From Clostridiales bacterium FE2011 (lineage in GTDB: Bacteria; Bacillota; Clostridia; Christensenellales; Aristaeellaceae), in the NCBI GenBank assembly GCA_017569305.1, contig CP069418.1:1550001-1614000 (forward strand): a stretch of DNA of 64,000 nt. The letters run 5' to 3'. Positions 16,430 through 25,583 of this stretch are shown piece after piece. The number at the start of each line of letters is the position of its first letter. Position 1 is the first letter of the stretch. The position numbers were made by a program, and so were the translations under genes. The notes under the pieces are model-generated. The model made no database searches. It was not told the origin of the DNA and saw only the letters and a program-made list of their open reading frames with translations.

Positions 16430-17809
16430 TCAGAATCTCATTCTGTCTTCGATGTACTTGCGGATCTCGCTGATCGGAACGCGCTCCTGCTGCATGGTGT
16501 CACGATCGCGGATGGTGACCGTCTGGGTCTCTTCCGTCTCGAAGTCCACGCAGATGCTGAAGGGCGTGCCGATTTCATCCTGACGGCGATAGCGCTTGCC
16601 GATGGAGCCGGTTTCATCGTATTCCACCGGGAAGTACTTGCACAGTTCAGCATGAATCTCGCTGGCCAGTCCGCCCAGCTTGTTCTTCTGCAGGGGCAGC
16701 ACGGCAGCCTTGTAAGGTGCCAGCGCCGGATGCAGATGCAGCACTGTACGTACGTCTCCGCCCTCCAGTTCCTGCTCTTCATAAGCATTGCACAGGAAGG
16801 CCAGAACCATACGATCCACACCCAGGGAGGGCTCGATGCAGTACGGAACGTACTTTTCATTGGTTACCGGATCCAGGTACTCCATGCTCTTGCCGGAGTG
16901 TTCCTGATGCCGGGTCAGGTCGTAGTCAGTACGGTCCGCTACGCCCCACAGTTCGCCCCAGCCGAAGGGGAACAGGAACTCAAAGTCCGTGGTAGCCTTG
17001 GAGTAGAAGGCCAGCTTCTCGGGCTCATGATCTCGCAGCCGCAGGCTTTCTTCCTTGATCCCCAGGCTCAGCAGCCAGTCACGGCAGAAACCGCGCCAGT
17101 AGTTGAACCACTCCAGGTCCTCACCGGGCTTGCAGAAGAACTCCAGTTCCATCTGCTCAAATTCACGTACGCGGAAGATGAAGTTACCGGGGGTAATTTC
17201 ATTCCGGAAAGATTTACCGATCTGGGCGATACCGGCCGGCAGCTTTTTCCGGGTGGTACGCATGGCGTTCTGGAAGTTGACGAAAATACCCTGGGCCGTT
17301 TCCGGACGCAGGTAGATTTCGTTCGCGCTGTCTTCGTTCACGCCCGCGAAGGTCTTGAACATCAGGTTGAACTGACGGATGCCGGTGAAGTCCTTTTTGC
17401 CGCACACCGGGCACACGATATCGTGATCAGCGATGAACTGCTCCAATTCAGCGTTGGTCCAGCCGTCGCCGGTTTCTTCACCCTTGGTGAAGTCCTCGAT
17501 CAGCTTGTCGGCACGGAAGCGGGCCTTACAGGCTTTGCAGTCCATCAGGGGATCGTTGAATCCGCCCACATGGCCGCTGGCCACCCAGACTTCACGGTTC
17601 ATCAGGATCGCGCAGTCCAGGCCGGTGTTGTACTTGCTTTCCTGCACGAACTTCTGCCACCAGGCCTTTTTCACATTATTCTTGAATTCCACACCCAGAG
17701 GGCCGTAGTCCCAGGTGTTTGCGAGACCGCCGTAGATTTCGGAACCGGCGAAGATAAATCCGCGGTTCTTACACAGTGCTACCAGCTTGTCCATTGTCAG
17801 TTCAGCCAT
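16430..17809 (-). CDS. glyS: Glycyl-tRNA synthetase, dimeric type
   Basis: Charges tRNA-Gly with glycine. The 459-residue single-chain class II enzyme is the alpha-2 (archaeal/eukaryotic-like) type and not the GlyQ/GlyS heterotetramer. Visible features: [18 protein letters not shown] at the N-terminus, Cys pairs DCKACKARF and CPVCGKKDF, motif 2 ([16 protein letters not shown]), [16 protein letters not shown], motif 3 ([13 protein letters not shown]) and an anticodon-binding C-terminal domain. Start ATG 17809 follows GGAGGGAAAGACA. No T-box leader was found in the 88 bases before it; it lies downstream of ftsY. Confidence 0.96.
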   Translation of the reverse strand: MAELTMDKLVALCKNRGFIFAGSEIYGGLANTWDYGPLGVEFKNNVKKAWWQKFVQESKYNTGLDCAILMNREVWVASGHVGGFNDPLMDCKACKARFRADKLIEDFTKGEETGDGWTNAELEQFIADHDIVCPVCGKKDFTGIRQFNLMFKTFAGVNEDSANEIYLRPETAQGIFVNFQNAMRTTRKKLPAGIAQIGKSFRNEITPGNFIFRVREFEQMELEFFCKPGEDLEWFNYWRGFCRDWLLSLGIKEESLRLRDHEPEKLAFYSKATTDFEFLFPFGWGELWGVADRTDYDLTRHQEHSGKSMEYLDPVTNEKYVPYCIEPSLGVDRMVLAFLCNAYEEQELEGGDVRTVLHLHPALAPYKAAVLPLQKNKLGGLASEIHAELCKYFPVEYDETGSIGKRYRRQDEIGTPFSICVDFETEETQTVTIRDRDTMQQERVPISEIRKYIEDRMRF

Positions 17810-17866
17810 TGTCTTTCCCTCCGGTAATTGTCATTTTGAAAACAGGTAAAAGGTGAAGGTTTATTT

Positions 17867-17897
17867 ACCTCCTACCTCCTACCTCCTACTTCATACC
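17867..17897. repeat. GTAGGAG heptamer tract after ftsY
   Basis: On the minus strand the units are GTATGAA, GTAGGAG, GTAGGAG, GTAGGAG, starting at the base after the ftsY stop codon. The tract resembles a run of Shine-Dalgarno sites but is ~60 bases from the glyS start. Confidence 0.8.
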
Positions 17898-18812
17898 TTA
17901 GAATAAAGCTTCCACAAATTCCTTGGCGTTGAAGGGCTGCAGGTCGTCAATCCCCTCGCCCACGCCAATGTACCATACCGGCACTTCCAGTTCCTGCCGG
18001 ATCGCCAGCGCGATGCCGCCCTTGGCGGTACCGTCCAGCTTCGACAGGATAATGCCGCCGATCTCAGCGACTTCCTTGAAGGCACGTGCCTGCATCAGGC
18101 CGTTCTGACCCGTGGTGGCGTCCAGAACCAGGATGCAGCGGGTATCCGCTTCCGGATACTCCCGGTCAATAACCCGGCGCATCTTGTTCAGCTCATCCAT
18201 CAGGTTCTTCTTGTTATGCAGCCGTCCGGCGGTATCCACAATCAGCAAATCCACACCCTGGGCCTTGGCCGACTGGATGGCGTCAAACACCACAGCAGCC
18301 GGATCCGCGCCTTCCGCATGCTTGACGATCGGAACTCTTGCCCGTTCCGCCCATACGCTCAGCTGCTCCGCTGCCGCGGCGCGGAAAGTATCTCCGGCGC
18401 ACAGCATGACCTTCCGGCCGATGGCCTGGAAACGCAGTGCCAGCTTGCCGATCGTCGTGGTCTTACCCACGCCGTTCACACCCACCAGCAGCATCACCAT
18501 GGGCCACTTCAGCGGAGGCCGCGGGATATCCATCTGCTCCACCATGATCTGCTTGAGCATCTCACGGGCTTCAGCGGCGTCCTTGACCTTGCCTGCCTTC
18601 ACCCGGTCCTTCAGCTCATCCACGATCGTCTCGGTGGCTTTCAGGCCGCAGTCGGCCATGAGCAGGATATCTTCCAGCTCTTCATAGAAGTCATCGTCGA
18701 TCTTCCGGTTCTCCCTGACCATGTCGTCGACTTTTTCGGTCATGTTTCCCCGGGTTTTGCTCAGTCCTTCCCGCAGTCTCGCGAAAAGGCCCTTTTTCTT
18801 CTCTTCGGACAT
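17898..18812 (-). CDS. ftsY: Signal recognition particle receptor FtsY
   Basis: FtsY is the SRP receptor GTPase that delivers ribosomes to the membrane. The N domain is helical, followed by the SRP GTPase: G1 GVNGVGKTTTIGKL at residue ~111, AGDTFRAAAAEQL, DTAGRLHNKKNLMDEL, LDATTGQNGL, SKLDGTAKGG and the final GVGEGIDDLQPF. The acidic A domain is short, as in most Bacillota, giving 304 residues. ATG 18812 follows GAGGAGATAAAAA. It lies between serS and glyS; ffh is not nearby. Confidence 0.97.
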   Translation of the reverse strand: MSEEKKKGLFARLREGLSKTRGNMTEKVDDMVRENRKIDDDFYEELEDILLMADCGLKATETIVDELKDRVKAGKVKDAAEAREMLKQIMVEQMDIPRPPLKWPMVMLLVGVNGVGKTTTIGKLALRFQAIGRKVMLCAGDTFRAAAAEQLSVWAERARVPIVKHAEGADPAAVVFDAIQSAKAQGVDLLIVDTAGRLHNKKNLMDELNKMRRVIDREYPEADTRCILVLDATTGQNGLMQARAFKEVAEIGGIILSKLDGTAKGGIALAIRQELEVPVWYIGVGEGIDDLQPFNAKEFVEALF

Positions 18813-18858
18813 TTTTTATCTCCTCAGAGGAACGGAGAGCAGGAAGTGGAGAATATAA

Positions 18859-18890
18859 ACCTCCTACTTCCTACCTCCTACTTCCTACCT
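18859..18890. repeat. GTAGGAA/GTAGGAG heptamer tract after serS
   Basis: On the minus strand GTAGGAA and GTAGGAG alternate over four units, starting a few bases past the serS stop and ending ~45 bases before the ftsY start. Confidence 0.8.
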
Positions 18891-18892
18891 TT

Positions 18893-20173
18893 TTATCCGA
18901 TATGATCTTTACCGCCCATGTACATCCGCAGGGCTTCCGGAATCGCTACGGTGCCGTCTGCCCGCAGGTTGTTTTCCAGGAAGGCAATCAGCATACGGGG
19001 CGGAGCCACGCAGGTGTTGTTCAGGGTATGGGCCAGGTACTTGCTGCCGTCAGCGCCCTTCACGCGGATCTGCAGGCGGCGGGCCTGGGCGTCGCCCAGG
19101 TTGGAGCAGGAACCCACTTCAAAGTACTTCTTCTGGCGGGGAGACCAGGCTTCCACGTCGAGGCTCTTCACCTTCAGGTCAGCCAGGTCGCCGCTGCAGC
19201 ATTCCAGTGTACGCACCGGAATATCCAGCGTGCGGAAGAAGTCCACCGTGTTCTGCCACAGCCGGTCAAACCACATAGGGCTTTCTTCGGGCTTGCAGAT
19301 AACGATCATTTCCTGCTTCTCGAACTGGTGAATGCGGTACACCCCCCGCTCCTCGATGCCGTGGGCACCCACTTCCTTACGGAAGCAGGGGCTGTAGCTG
19401 GTCAGGGTCTGGGGCAGCTGGCTTTCATCCAGGATGGTATCAATGAACTTACCGATCATCGAATGCTCGGAAGTACCGATCAGGTACAGGTCCTCGCCTT
19501 CGATCTTGTACATCATGTTTTCCATTTCGGCGAAGCTCATCACGCCGGTCACCACGTTGCCATGGATCATGAAGGGCGGCACAACATAGGTGAAGCCCCG
19601 GTCAATCATGAAGTCACGGGCGTAGCTCAGGATCGCGCTGTGCAGGCGGGCGATGTCGCCCATCAGGTAATAGAATCCGTTGCCGCTGGTCTTGCGTGCG
19701 GCATCCAGATCGATACCGGACAGCCGTTCCATGATATCCACGTGGTAAGGAACCTCCCATTCCGGCACAACGGGCTCGCCGTAGCGCTGGATTTCCACGT
19801 TTTCACTGTCGTCCTTGCCGATCGGCACGCTGTCATCGATGATGTTGGGGATCACCAGCATGCGCTTGCGGATCTCCGCCTTCAGCTCTTCTTCCTTCAC
19901 TTCCAGCGCAGCCAGCTCTTCGGCCATCTCGGCCACCTGGGCCTTGACCTTCTCGGCTTCTTCCTTCTGGCCTTTGCCCAGCAGTCCGCCGATCTCCTTG
20001 GACAGCACCTTGCGCTTGTTGCGCAGGTTGTCGCCCTGCTGGATCGCTTCGCGGTATTCCTTGTCCATGCTGATCACTTCGTCCACCATGGGCAGCTTTT
20101 CATCCTGGAACTTTTTCCGGATGTTCTCCCGTACCTTCTCGGGATCATTTCTGAGCAGATTAATGTCTAACAT
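18893..20173 (-). CDS. serS: Seryl-tRNA synthetase
   Basis: Charges tRNA-Ser (and tRNA-Sec) with serine. The 426-residue protein has the N-terminal antiparallel coiled-coil tRNA-binding arm (residues ~30-105) and the class II core: motif 2 FRKEVGAHGIEERGVYRIHQF, and motif 3 in the variant form NNTCVAPPRMLIAFLENN where many bacteria have NGSGLAVGRTL. The end PEALRMYMGG is typical. ATG 20173 follows GGAGACAGAT. No T-box was seen; it follows khpB by 21 bases, so it is probably read from the same operon. Confidence 0.95.
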   Translation of the reverse strand: MLDINLLRNDPEKVRENIRKKFQDEKLPMVDEVISMDKEYREAIQQGDNLRNKRKVLSKEIGGLLGKGQKEEAEKVKAQVAEMAEELAALEVKEEELKAEIRKRMLVIPNIIDDSVPIGKDDSENVEIQRYGEPVVPEWEVPYHVDIMERLSGIDLDAARKTSGNGFYYLMGDIARLHSAILSYARDFMIDRGFTYVVPPFMIHGNVVTGVMSFAEMENMMYKIEGEDLYLIGTSEHSMIGKFIDTILDESQLPQTLTSYSPCFRKEVGAHGIEERGVYRIHQFEKQEMIVICKPEESPMWFDRLWQNTVDFFRTLDIPVRTLECCSGDLADLKVKSLDVEAWSPRQKKYFEVGSCSNLGDAQARRLQIRVKGADGSKYLAHTLNNTCVAPPRMLIAFLENNLRADGTVAIPEALRMYMGGKDHIG

Positions 20174-20194
20174 ATCTGTCTCCTCCGCAGCTTA

Positions 20195-21103
20195 TTACTT
20201 CTTGTTGGTAATGACCACGTGACGATTCGGTTCTTCACCCTCTGAGTGGGTGGTAACGCCTTCAGTCTGCTGCAGCGCATAGTGGATGATCCGGCGCTCA
20301 TAGGGATTCATGGGCTCCAGGCTCACCTTCCGGCCCGTGCGCAGCGCACGGTTCGCCATCCGGTTGGCCAGGCGGATCAGGGTATCTTCCCGCTTCGCGC
20401 GGTAGTTTTCGGTGTCCAGGGTCACACGGGTATAGCCTTCACGGCCCCGGTTCACCTTCAGGCTGGTCAGGTACTGCACGGCATCCAGGGTTTCGCCCCG
20501 GCGGCCGATCAGGATGCCCAGCGTATCACCGTTGATATAGCCGTAAACATTGCCCTCGGCGTCCGTGCCCATATCGATGGTCACGTCCACGCCCATCAGC
20601 TTGGTCAGCTCAGCCAGGAAAGCATGGGCGGTACCGGCAGGAGAATCATCAGTCAGCTCTTCAGCGGCGATCATCGTCACTTCGGGCTTTTCCATCGGAC
20701 GGATTTCAGCCTTCACAGCAGGCTTTTCCTGTTCCTTCTTCTCAGCGGGTTCAGCCTTTTTCTCAGCCTTCTTCTTTTCGGGAGCGAGCTTCTTCTCTTC
20801 AGCCTTCTTCTCAACAGGCTTCTTTTCGGCTTTCTTCTCAGGCTTCTTTTCCTGTTTCTTTTCGGGCTCGATCTGCGGCTTGGCCGGCTTCTTGTCTTCC
20901 AGCAGGTCAGCCAGCGGATCTTCTTCAGCGTCCTTCAGCGTCAGGCGAACCTTCACCGGACGGGAACCGAACAGGCCGAACAGGCCCTTGCTGCCTTCTT
21001 CAACAACCTGGATATCTACGTCTGCAATGGAAACACCCAGTTCCTGAAGGCCCATTTCTACGGCTTCATCCTGGGTTCTGGCGGAAAATTCATACTGCTT
21101 CAT
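20195..21103 (-). CDS. khpB: RNA-binding protein KhpB/Jag
   Basis: KhpB (Jag, EloR) binds RNA with KhpA and affects cell elongation and sRNA-dependent control. Domains: Jag-N (residues 1-55, EFSARTQDEAVEMGLQELG), a Lys/Glu/Pro-rich linker (~70-140), a KH domain with GDTLGILIGRRGETLDAVQYL, and an R3H domain (RRIIHYALQQTEG.TTHSEG). The linker is long and almost pure K/E/A/P, so it is probably a flexible or single-helix spacer. ATG overlaps the yidC stop (ATGA). The rpmH-rnpA-yidD-yidC-khpB order is classic. Confidence 0.94.
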   Translation of the reverse strand: MKQYEFSARTQDEAVEMGLQELGVSIADVDIQVVEEGSKGLFGLFGSRPVKVRLTLKDAEEDPLADLLEDKKPAKPQIEPEKKQEKKPEKKAEKKPVEKKAEEKKLAPEKKKAEKKAEPAEKKEQEKPAVKAEIRPMEKPEVTMIAAEELTDDSPAGTAHAFLAELTKLMGVDVTIDMGTDAEGNVYGYINGDTLGILIGRRGETLDAVQYLTSLKVNRGREGYTRVTLDTENYRAKREDTLIRLANRMANRALRTGRKVSLEPMNPYERRIIHYALQQTEGVTTHSEGEEPNRHVVITNKK

Positions 21104-22104
21104 TTCACAGATCCTTCCCCGGCCACTGCTTTGGCCGCTTGTTCCTTATTGTCAAGCCACTTGTTGATGATAATGGTCTGCGCCATGCTGGCCACACCGC
21201 TGAACACCCAGTACAGGGAGAATGCGGCGGAATAACCAAGACAGATCACCAGGGAGAAAAGCGGGAAGAAATACTGCATAAACTTTCCGCTTCCCGCAGC
21301 GGATCCCTGGGCTGCAGGCTGCTGCTGGGCAGTGCCCATCGCCTTGGACATTGCAAACTGGCTCACTGCAGACAGGATCGGCAGAAGCAGCCAGCCGTTG
21401 TACTGGTTAATCAGTGAAACCTGGGTAATCAGCAGGTTAAAGGTCCAGCCGGGTCTGACCGCAACCGCTTCCACATAAGCCGCATTCTGCTGCACAGCTT
21501 CCAGGATCTGCTGCAGGGTTCCCTGCAGGGCGTTCCCGTCAAAGCTTGCGGCAGTCAGGCCCAGGTCTTTGATCAGGATAGGCAGGTTGCTCTGGTCCAG
21601 GCTGCTGAACCAGGCCTGCCACTGGTCGGCAGGAATCACGCGCAGTGTGTTCAGGTCCGGCAGGCAGGCGGAAAACAGGTTATCGGGCATCCACAGGTTC
21701 TTAACCCACAGCCAGGGTTCCAGCGCGGGCATTTCGTTGTTCAGAATCTGGGTCAGCTGAATCAGCAGCTCCTTGTTGGCCACCATACGCATGGCGCCCC
21801 ACACAGCAATGAGGACAGGCCAGGACAGCAGCAGCGGCAGGCAGCTGGACAGGGGATTGATATGCTCTTTTTTGTAGAGTTCAGCCGTCTTGGCGTTCAG
21901 CTTTTCCTTGTCATTGGCGTACTTTTTCTGCAGCGCCTGCAGCTGGGGCTGCAGCTTCTGGGTCTTGCGCATGCTGACGCGGCTCTTGAAATCAAGTGGG
22001 GTCAGAACCAGCCGGATCAGGACCGCGAATACCACGATCGACCAACCCCAGCTTCCGACCCAGCTTTGGATCCAGGCCAGAATACTGTAAACAAAATCAT
22101 TCAT
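21100..22104 (-). CDS. yidC: Membrane protein insertase YidC
   Basis: YidC inserts membrane proteins alone or with Sec. The 334-residue protein has an N-terminal helix, the Oxa1 core (SWGWSIVVFAVLIRLVLTPL), the charged cytoplasmic hairpin (RKTQKLQPQLQALQKKYAND), PLLLSWPVLIAVWGAMR and a C-terminal pair of helices. A larger than usual polar loop (about residues 105-210) lies between helices 2 and 3. There is no lipobox, unlike Bacillus SpoIIIJ. ATG 22104 follows AAGGAGG at a distance of about 13 bases. Confidence 0.95.
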   Translation of the reverse strand: MNDFVYSILAWIQSWVGSWGWSIVVFAVLIRLVLTPLDFKSRVSMRKTQKLQPQLQALQKKYANDKEKLNAKTAELYKKEHINPLSSCLPLLLSWPVLIAVWGAMRMVANKELLIQLTQILNNEMPALEPWLWVKNLWMPDNLFSACLPDLNTLRVIPADQWQAWFSSLDQSNLPILIKDLGLTAASFDGNALQGTLQQILEAVQQNAAYVEAVAVRPGWTFNLLITQVSLINQYNGWLLLPILSAVSQFAMSKAMGTAQQQPAAQGSAAGSGKFMQYFFPLFSLVICLGYSAAFSLYWVFSGVASMAQTIIINKWLDNKEQAAKAVAGEGSVK

Positions 22105-22110
22105 TCCGGG

Positions 22111-22353
22111 TTATTCCCTCCTTAATGTTATGCAGGGATCCTCCGGTACGGGATCATAACCACCCTTGCTGAAGGGGTTGCATCGCAGCAAACGCCACAC
22201 CGCCATTCGTCCGCCCTTCCAGGCGCCGTAACGTTCAATGGCTGTCACGGCATATTCGGAGCAGGTGGGAATATAGCGGCAGCTTGGTTTCCGCTTGCGA
22301 TGGCTCAGTTCCCGTCTATAGAAACGAATCAGGAACAGTAGAAAGCGTTTCAT
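22111..22353 (-). CDS. yidD: Membrane protein insertion efficiency factor YidD
   Basis: Small cytoplasmic-face protein that helps YidC-mediated insertion. The 80 residues show the whole family pattern: [34 protein letters not shown] with two conserved Cys, and [18 protein letters not shown]. The start overlaps the rnpA stop (ATGA). Confidence 0.96.
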   Translation of the reverse strand: MKRFLLFLIRFYRRELSHRKRKPSCRYIPTCSEYAVTAIERYGAWKGGRMAVWRLLRCNPFSKGGYDPVPEDPCITLRRE

Positions 22354-22712
22354 TCGGCGCGGTTCCCTTCATCTTCTGAAGAGCGCTTGATCAGCGCATT
22401 CTGCTTTTTCAGCAGATAGTGTACATCCTTCTTCAGATCCCCGAAGGCGGCCTCTGCAGCTGAAGGTCTGGCGACAACAACGTACAGACCGGTTTTTACG
22501 TCCCCCAAATAGGGCCGGAAGCATTCCCGCAGGCGCCGTTTGATCTTGTTACGGGTCACGGCATTGCCTGTTTTCTTGCTGACGGAAAAACCGATCTTCA
22601 GCTCCCTGCCCGGGGCAAGAAGCATGACCAGATTGCGGCATCCTACAGAATGTCCCCTGTGATAGACATACTGGAACGCCTTATTTTTCTTCAGCCGATA
22701 ACGTCTTTCCAT
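22350..22712 (-). CDS. rnpA: Ribonuclease P protein component
   Basis: Protein subunit that assists RNase P RNA in tRNA 5' maturation. The 120-residue product has the RNR-type motif [20 protein letters not shown] and an N-terminal [17 protein letters not shown] chose ATG 22712 because GGAAGGAAGAGA precedes it; an earlier in-frame ATG would add 11 unlikely residues. It is coupled to yidD. Confidence 0.95.
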   Translation of the reverse strand: MERRYRLKKNKAFQYVYHRGHSVGCRNLVMLLAPGRELKIGFSVSKKTGNAVTRNKIKRRLRECFRPYLGDVKTGLYVVVARPSAAEAAFGDLKKDVHYLLKKQNALIKRSSEDEGNRAE

Positions 22713-22774
22713 TCTCTTCCTTCCGCTCTGCGCGGAAAATCCCATTGCGCTGTTAAACAGCGTCTTTTATGAGG

Positions 22775-22803
22775 AAAAGCCCGCCCATCTTTAACGGGCG
22801 GGC
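22775..22803 (-). terminator. Hairpin between rpmH and rnpA
   Basis: GCCCGCCC / GGGCGGGC stem with a 9-base loop, followed by TTTTCC on the minus strand. It lies 41 bases after rpmH and probably makes most transcripts end there, leaving rnpA-yidD-yidC to read-through. Confidence 0.75.
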
Positions 22804-22843
22804 CTCATCCACAGTCATACTGAAGCAGGCTTTACGACGGTAA

Positions 22844-22978
22844 TTACACCGTCAGCTCCTTGCGGCCGCGGCGACGGCGGGCAGCCAGAACACGACGGCC
22901 GTTCTTGGTCGCCATCCGGGCACGGAAGCCATGCACCTTGCTGCGCTGGCGCTTCTTGGGCTGATAAGTACGGAACAT
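22844..22978 (-). CDS. rpmH: 50S ribosomal protein L34
   Basis: Forty-four residue, very basic protein starting [18 protein letters not shown] and ending [16 protein letters not shown], the full L34 pattern. The Shine-Dalgarno GAGGAGTG precedes ATG 22978. A strong promoter is at 23081-23110 and a terminator lies just after the gene. dnaA, the usual divergent neighbour, is absent; metK lies there instead. Confidence 0.97.
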   Translation of the reverse strand: MFRTYQPKKRQRSKVHGFRARMATKNGRRVLAARRRRGRKELTV

Positions 22979-23080
22979 GGTCAACACTCCTCACAGATTC
23001 AAACTCGTTTGCGGATCCCGGGAGATGACCCGGTCCGAGAACATCTTACAATGCATGTCCACAGTGCGGACAGCCTAATA

Positions 23081-23110
23081 AATATATCAGAATGTGCAAA
23101 GGCTTGTCAA
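23081..23110 (-). promoter_or_regulatory. rpmH promoter
   Basis: Minus strand TTGACA, 18-base spacer, TATATT; about 100 bases before rpmH. No DnaA-box cluster was seen here. Confidence 0.85.
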
Positions 23111-23244
23111 GACTTTTTTGGAATACCGACAGGCATCCAGCCTTTATTTTTCACCGTCTGCACCCCGCACACAATATCCTGTAGCTCAGCAAAAACCTGC
23201 ATACTACGGATAAATTCAACCAGTCTCCTGTCCCTCTTTTTAAT

Positions 23245-23276
23245 CAAAAAGAAAGCTTCCTTCCGGAAGCTTTCTT
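23245..23276 (-). terminator. metK terminator
   Basis: AAGAAAGCTTCC / GGAAGCTTTCTT with loop TTCC and a following T-run on the minus strand, ~80 bases past the metK stop. Confidence 0.85.
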
Positions 23277-23284
23277 CTCCACCA

Positions 23285-23371
23285 TTATTCATTTTTAAGT
23301 CTTAAGTTTTCAGTTTTCATTAGTGTCTGCTTGCAGACACAACAATTCTTCATTCTTCATTTCAGAAAAGC
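23285..23371. repeat. Composite element after metK: hairpin flanked by two heptamer tracts
   Basis: Left tract (TAAGTCT, TAAGTTT, TCAGTTT, TCAT units), then a perfect GTGTCTGC-TT-GCAGACAC hairpin (23323-23340), then a right tract (TTCTTCA units) that also carries the metK stop codon at 23357-23359. Confidence 0.65.
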
Positions 23372-24529
23372 CTTCAGCTTTTCGACATAGTCTTCCTTCT
23401 CCCAGGGCAGGTCCACGTCTGTCCGTCCGAAGTGGCCGTAGGCCGCGGTCTGACGATAGATGGGCCGGCGCAGGTTCAGTCGCTCAATGATGGCGGAAGG
23501 CCGGAAGTCGAACACCTTGGTCACGATCTCCGCCAGCTTGTCATCCGGCAGCACACCGGTGCCGAAAGTATCCACCAGCACGCTGACGGGTTCCGCCACG
23601 CCGATAGCATAGGCCAGCTGGATCTGGCAGCGCTCAGCCAAGCCGGCAGCCACCACGTTCTTCGCGGCATGACGGGCAGCATAGGCAGCGCTCCGGTCCA
23701 CCTTGGTCGGGTCCTTACCGGAGAAGCATCCGCCGCCGTGGGGTGCGGATCCGCCGTAGGTATCCACGATGATTTTCCGTCCGGTCAGGCCGGTATCTCC
23801 GGTCGGTCCGCCGATCACGAAACGGCCGGTGGGATTGATCAGGATCCGGGTCTTGTCCGTCAGCAGCTCCTTGGGAATAATGGGCAGAATCACCTGCTCC
23901 TTGATACCCTTTCTCAGCTCATCCATATCCACGTCAGCGGAATGCTGGGCGGAAACCACCACGGTGTCCACCGCGACGGGCTTGTCGTTTTCGTATTCCA
24001 CAGTCACCTGGGTCTTTCCGTCCGGATAGAGGAAAGGCAGCGTGCCGTCCTTACGCACCTGCGTCAGGCGGAGCGCCATCCGGTGGCTCAGGGCAATAGC
24101 CAGGGGCATCCTTTCGGGTGTCTCGGTGCAGGCATAACCGAACATCATACCCTGGTCGCCGGCGCCGATATCCGCTTCCTTGCTGCTGTCCCGGGTTTCC
24201 AGGGCGTCGTTCACGCCCATGGCGATATCCGGGCTCTGCTCATGAATGGCGGTCATCACGGCGCAAGTATTGCCGTTAAAGGATTTTTCGGGAGAATCAT
24301 AACCGATCTCGGTCACAACCTTCCGGACAATGGCGTTGATATCCACATAGGAAGTGGTGGTTATCTCACCCATCACGGTGATGATGCCCGTAGTCGCGAA
24401 GGTTTCGCAGGCCACGCGGGCTTTGGGGTCGTTTTCCAGGATGGCGTCCAGCACCGCGTCGGAAACCTGGTCGCACAGTTTGTCGGGATGTCCCTCAGTA
24501 ACAGATTCAGAAGTAAACAGTCTGCGCAT
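23357..24529 (-). CDS. metK: S-adenosylmethionine synthetase
   Basis: Makes SAM from methionine and ATP. The 390-residue protein has the full MAT pattern: [13 protein letters not shown] with the ATP-binding His, [12 protein letters not shown], the [21 protein letters not shown] region and [22 protein letters not shown] 24529 follows AAGGAGAAGAA; codons upstream belong to the riboswitch leader. It is controlled by a SAM-I riboswitch and intrinsic terminator, so SAM should shut it off. Confidence 0.98.
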   Translation of the reverse strand: MRRLFTSESVTEGHPDKLCDQVSDAVLDAILENDPKARVACETFATTGIITVMGEITTTSYVDINAIVRKVVTEIGYDSPEKSFNGNTCAVMTAIHEQSPDIAMGVNDALETRDSSKEADIGAGDQGMMFGYACTETPERMPLAIALSHRMALRLTQVRKDGTLPFLYPDGKTQVTVEYENDKPVAVDTVVVSAQHSADVDMDELRKGIKEQVILPIIPKELLTDKTRILINPTGRFVIGGPTGDTGLTGRKIIVDTYGGSAPHGGGCFSGKDPTKVDRSAAYAARHAAKNVVAAGLAERCQIQLAYAIGVAEPVSVLVDTFGTGVLPDDKLAEIVTKVFDFRPSAIIERLNLRRPIYRQTAAYGHFGRTDVDLPWEKEDYVEKLKAFLK

Positions 24530-24648
24530 CTTTCTTCTCCTTTTCTTTTTGTCGTCCGGTGCGGGGGCTTTCATTATGGCCGTATTCCGCAACCTTGCCC
24601 TGACAGCAGTCATCAGAGCTTCTTCTGTTCTTGCGACGGTCCAGCCGG

Positions 24649-24683
24649 AAAAAAACCGCCTGGCTTGCACACAAACCAGGCGG
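24649..24683 (-). terminator. Riboswitch-controlled terminator before metK
   Basis: CCGCCTGG / CCAGGCGG stem followed by seven T on the minus strand, directly 3' of the SAM-I aptamer. Confidence 0.92.
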
Positions 24684-24704
24684 GATTCGATCTTGTTGAC
24701 CGTC

Positions 24705-24815
24705 CTTATCTGTCAGCGCCTCCCTGTGGGGTGTGCACGCTGCGGGATTTGGCACCTTGCTTTCGCCGGTTGCCGTGACATCATCAGGCCCGTCCTTCAG
24801 TCACTCGTGATAAGG
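24705..24815 (-). promoter_or_regulatory. SAM-I (S-box) riboswitch
   Basis: Minus strand begins CTTATCACGAGTGACTGAAG, continues with GGGCCTGATGA, CGGCAACC and AAGGTGCCAAATCC, and closes the P1 stem with GACAGATAAG. These are the conserved S-box blocks in the right order and spacing. It lies between the metK promoter and the terminator at 24649-24683. Confidence 0.95.
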
Positions 24816-24833
24816 TATTCAGTTGCGGAACGT

Positions 24834-24862
24834 ATCATATACGATTTAGCGTCTCCTGTCAA
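24834..24862 (-). promoter_or_regulatory. metK promoter
   Basis: Minus strand TTGACA, 17-base spacer, TATGAT, placing transcription start just before the riboswitch. Confidence 0.88.
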
Positions 24863-24892
24863 CAGCTTATCGTATATTGATGAATAACAACC

Positions 24893-24931
24893 AATTAATT
24901 GTGAATTATTAATTGTTAATTGTTAATTATT
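24893..24931. repeat. TTAATTG heptamer tract at the 3' end of pduL
   Basis: Units TTAATTG and TGAATTA; the pduL stop codon (complement of 24927-24929) is at its edge. Confidence 0.75.
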
Positions 24932-25499
24932 TGATCATGTCTCCCATGGTGCCGTTCACAGCGCAGGCAGCGTTGCTCTCGTCCGTGTCGATATGCATCG
25001 CCAGGGAGAACTTCTCGCTCACGCGGACCACAACGTCACCGAAGACCAGGGCGCGGCCGTTGGTGTCAACCTTCACGGAAACAACGTCCTTGTCCTTCAC
25101 GCCGAACTCTTCAGCGTCGGCAGGAGTCATATGGATATGACGCTTGGCGGCGATAACGCCTTCGGTCACTTCCACTTCACCCGCGGGGCCAACCAGCTTG
25201 CAGGCGCCGGAACCGGCAATGTCACCGGACTCACGCACGGGAGCGGTCACGCCGATGGAACGGGCGTCGGTCAGGGAAAGCTCCACCTGGGTGGCGGGGC
25301 GGACGGGCCCAAGGATACGAACGCGCTTCAGGGTGTTCTTGGGTCCGACAATATCCACCTGCTCTTCGCTGGCGAACTGTCCGGGCTGGCTCAGCCAGCT
25401 CTTGACGGTCAGCTCATGGCCTGCACCGAACAGGGTCTCGAGATCTTCCTTGGTAACATGCACGTGACGGGCAGAAGTTTCAACCAGAATCTGTTTCAT
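24927..25499 (-). CDS. pduL: Phosphate propanoyltransferase (PduL-type phosphotransacylase)
   Basis: PduL converts acyl-CoA and phosphate to acyl-phosphate and CoA; free-standing forms often serve as acetate-forming phosphotransacetylases. The 190-residue protein has the two metal-site motifs, SARHVHVTKEDLETLFG and AAKRHIHMTPADAEEFG, and the GPVRPATQVELSLTDAR segment. No microcompartment targeting extension is visible and no shell genes are nearby, so a general phosphotransacetylase role is likely. ATG 25499 follows GAAAGAGGGACAT; upstream codons overlap a hairpin/promoter region. Confidence 0.92.
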   Translation of the reverse strand: MKQILVETSARHVHVTKEDLETLFGAGHELTVKSWLSQPGQFASEEQVDIVGPKNTLKRVRILGPVRPATQVELSLTDARSIGVTAPVRESGDIAGSGACKLVGPAGEVEVTEGVIAAKRHIHMTPADAEEFGVKDKDVVSVKVDTNGRALVFGDVVVRVSEKFSLAMHIDTDESNAACAVNGTMGDMIK

Positions 25500-25583
25500 G
25501 GAATATGTCCCTCTTTCTGTAGTTGTCATGGATACCGGCCTTTGCTTCTGCTTCAGGCAGATCATCCGAACACAAAGTATAGC

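Noticed and set aside
16652..17827. Long open frame antisense to glyS (and similar long antisense frames over serS, metK, aspartate kinase and sepF)
   Set aside because: They mirror real genes on the other strand, have no family motifs, and arise from biased third codon positions.
17810..17897. T-box leader for glyS (or serS)
   Set aside because: No T-box sequence, specifier stem or terminator/antiterminator was found; gaps are short and hold GTAGGAG repeats.
17867..17897. GTAGGAG run read as stacked ribosome binding sites for a hidden small gene
   Set aside because: No start codon with a useful frame follows within range, and the same tract occurs after serS; it fits the heptamer repeat family.
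22979..23357. Possible replication origin next to rpmH
   Set aside because: dnaA is absent and I found no cluster of TTATCCACA-like boxes; the gap is explained by the rpmH promoter, metK terminator and repeats.
24530..24670. Longer metK reading frame upstream of 24529
   Set aside because: It would run through the leader right after the riboswitch terminator; the ribosome binding site and family alignment favour 24529.
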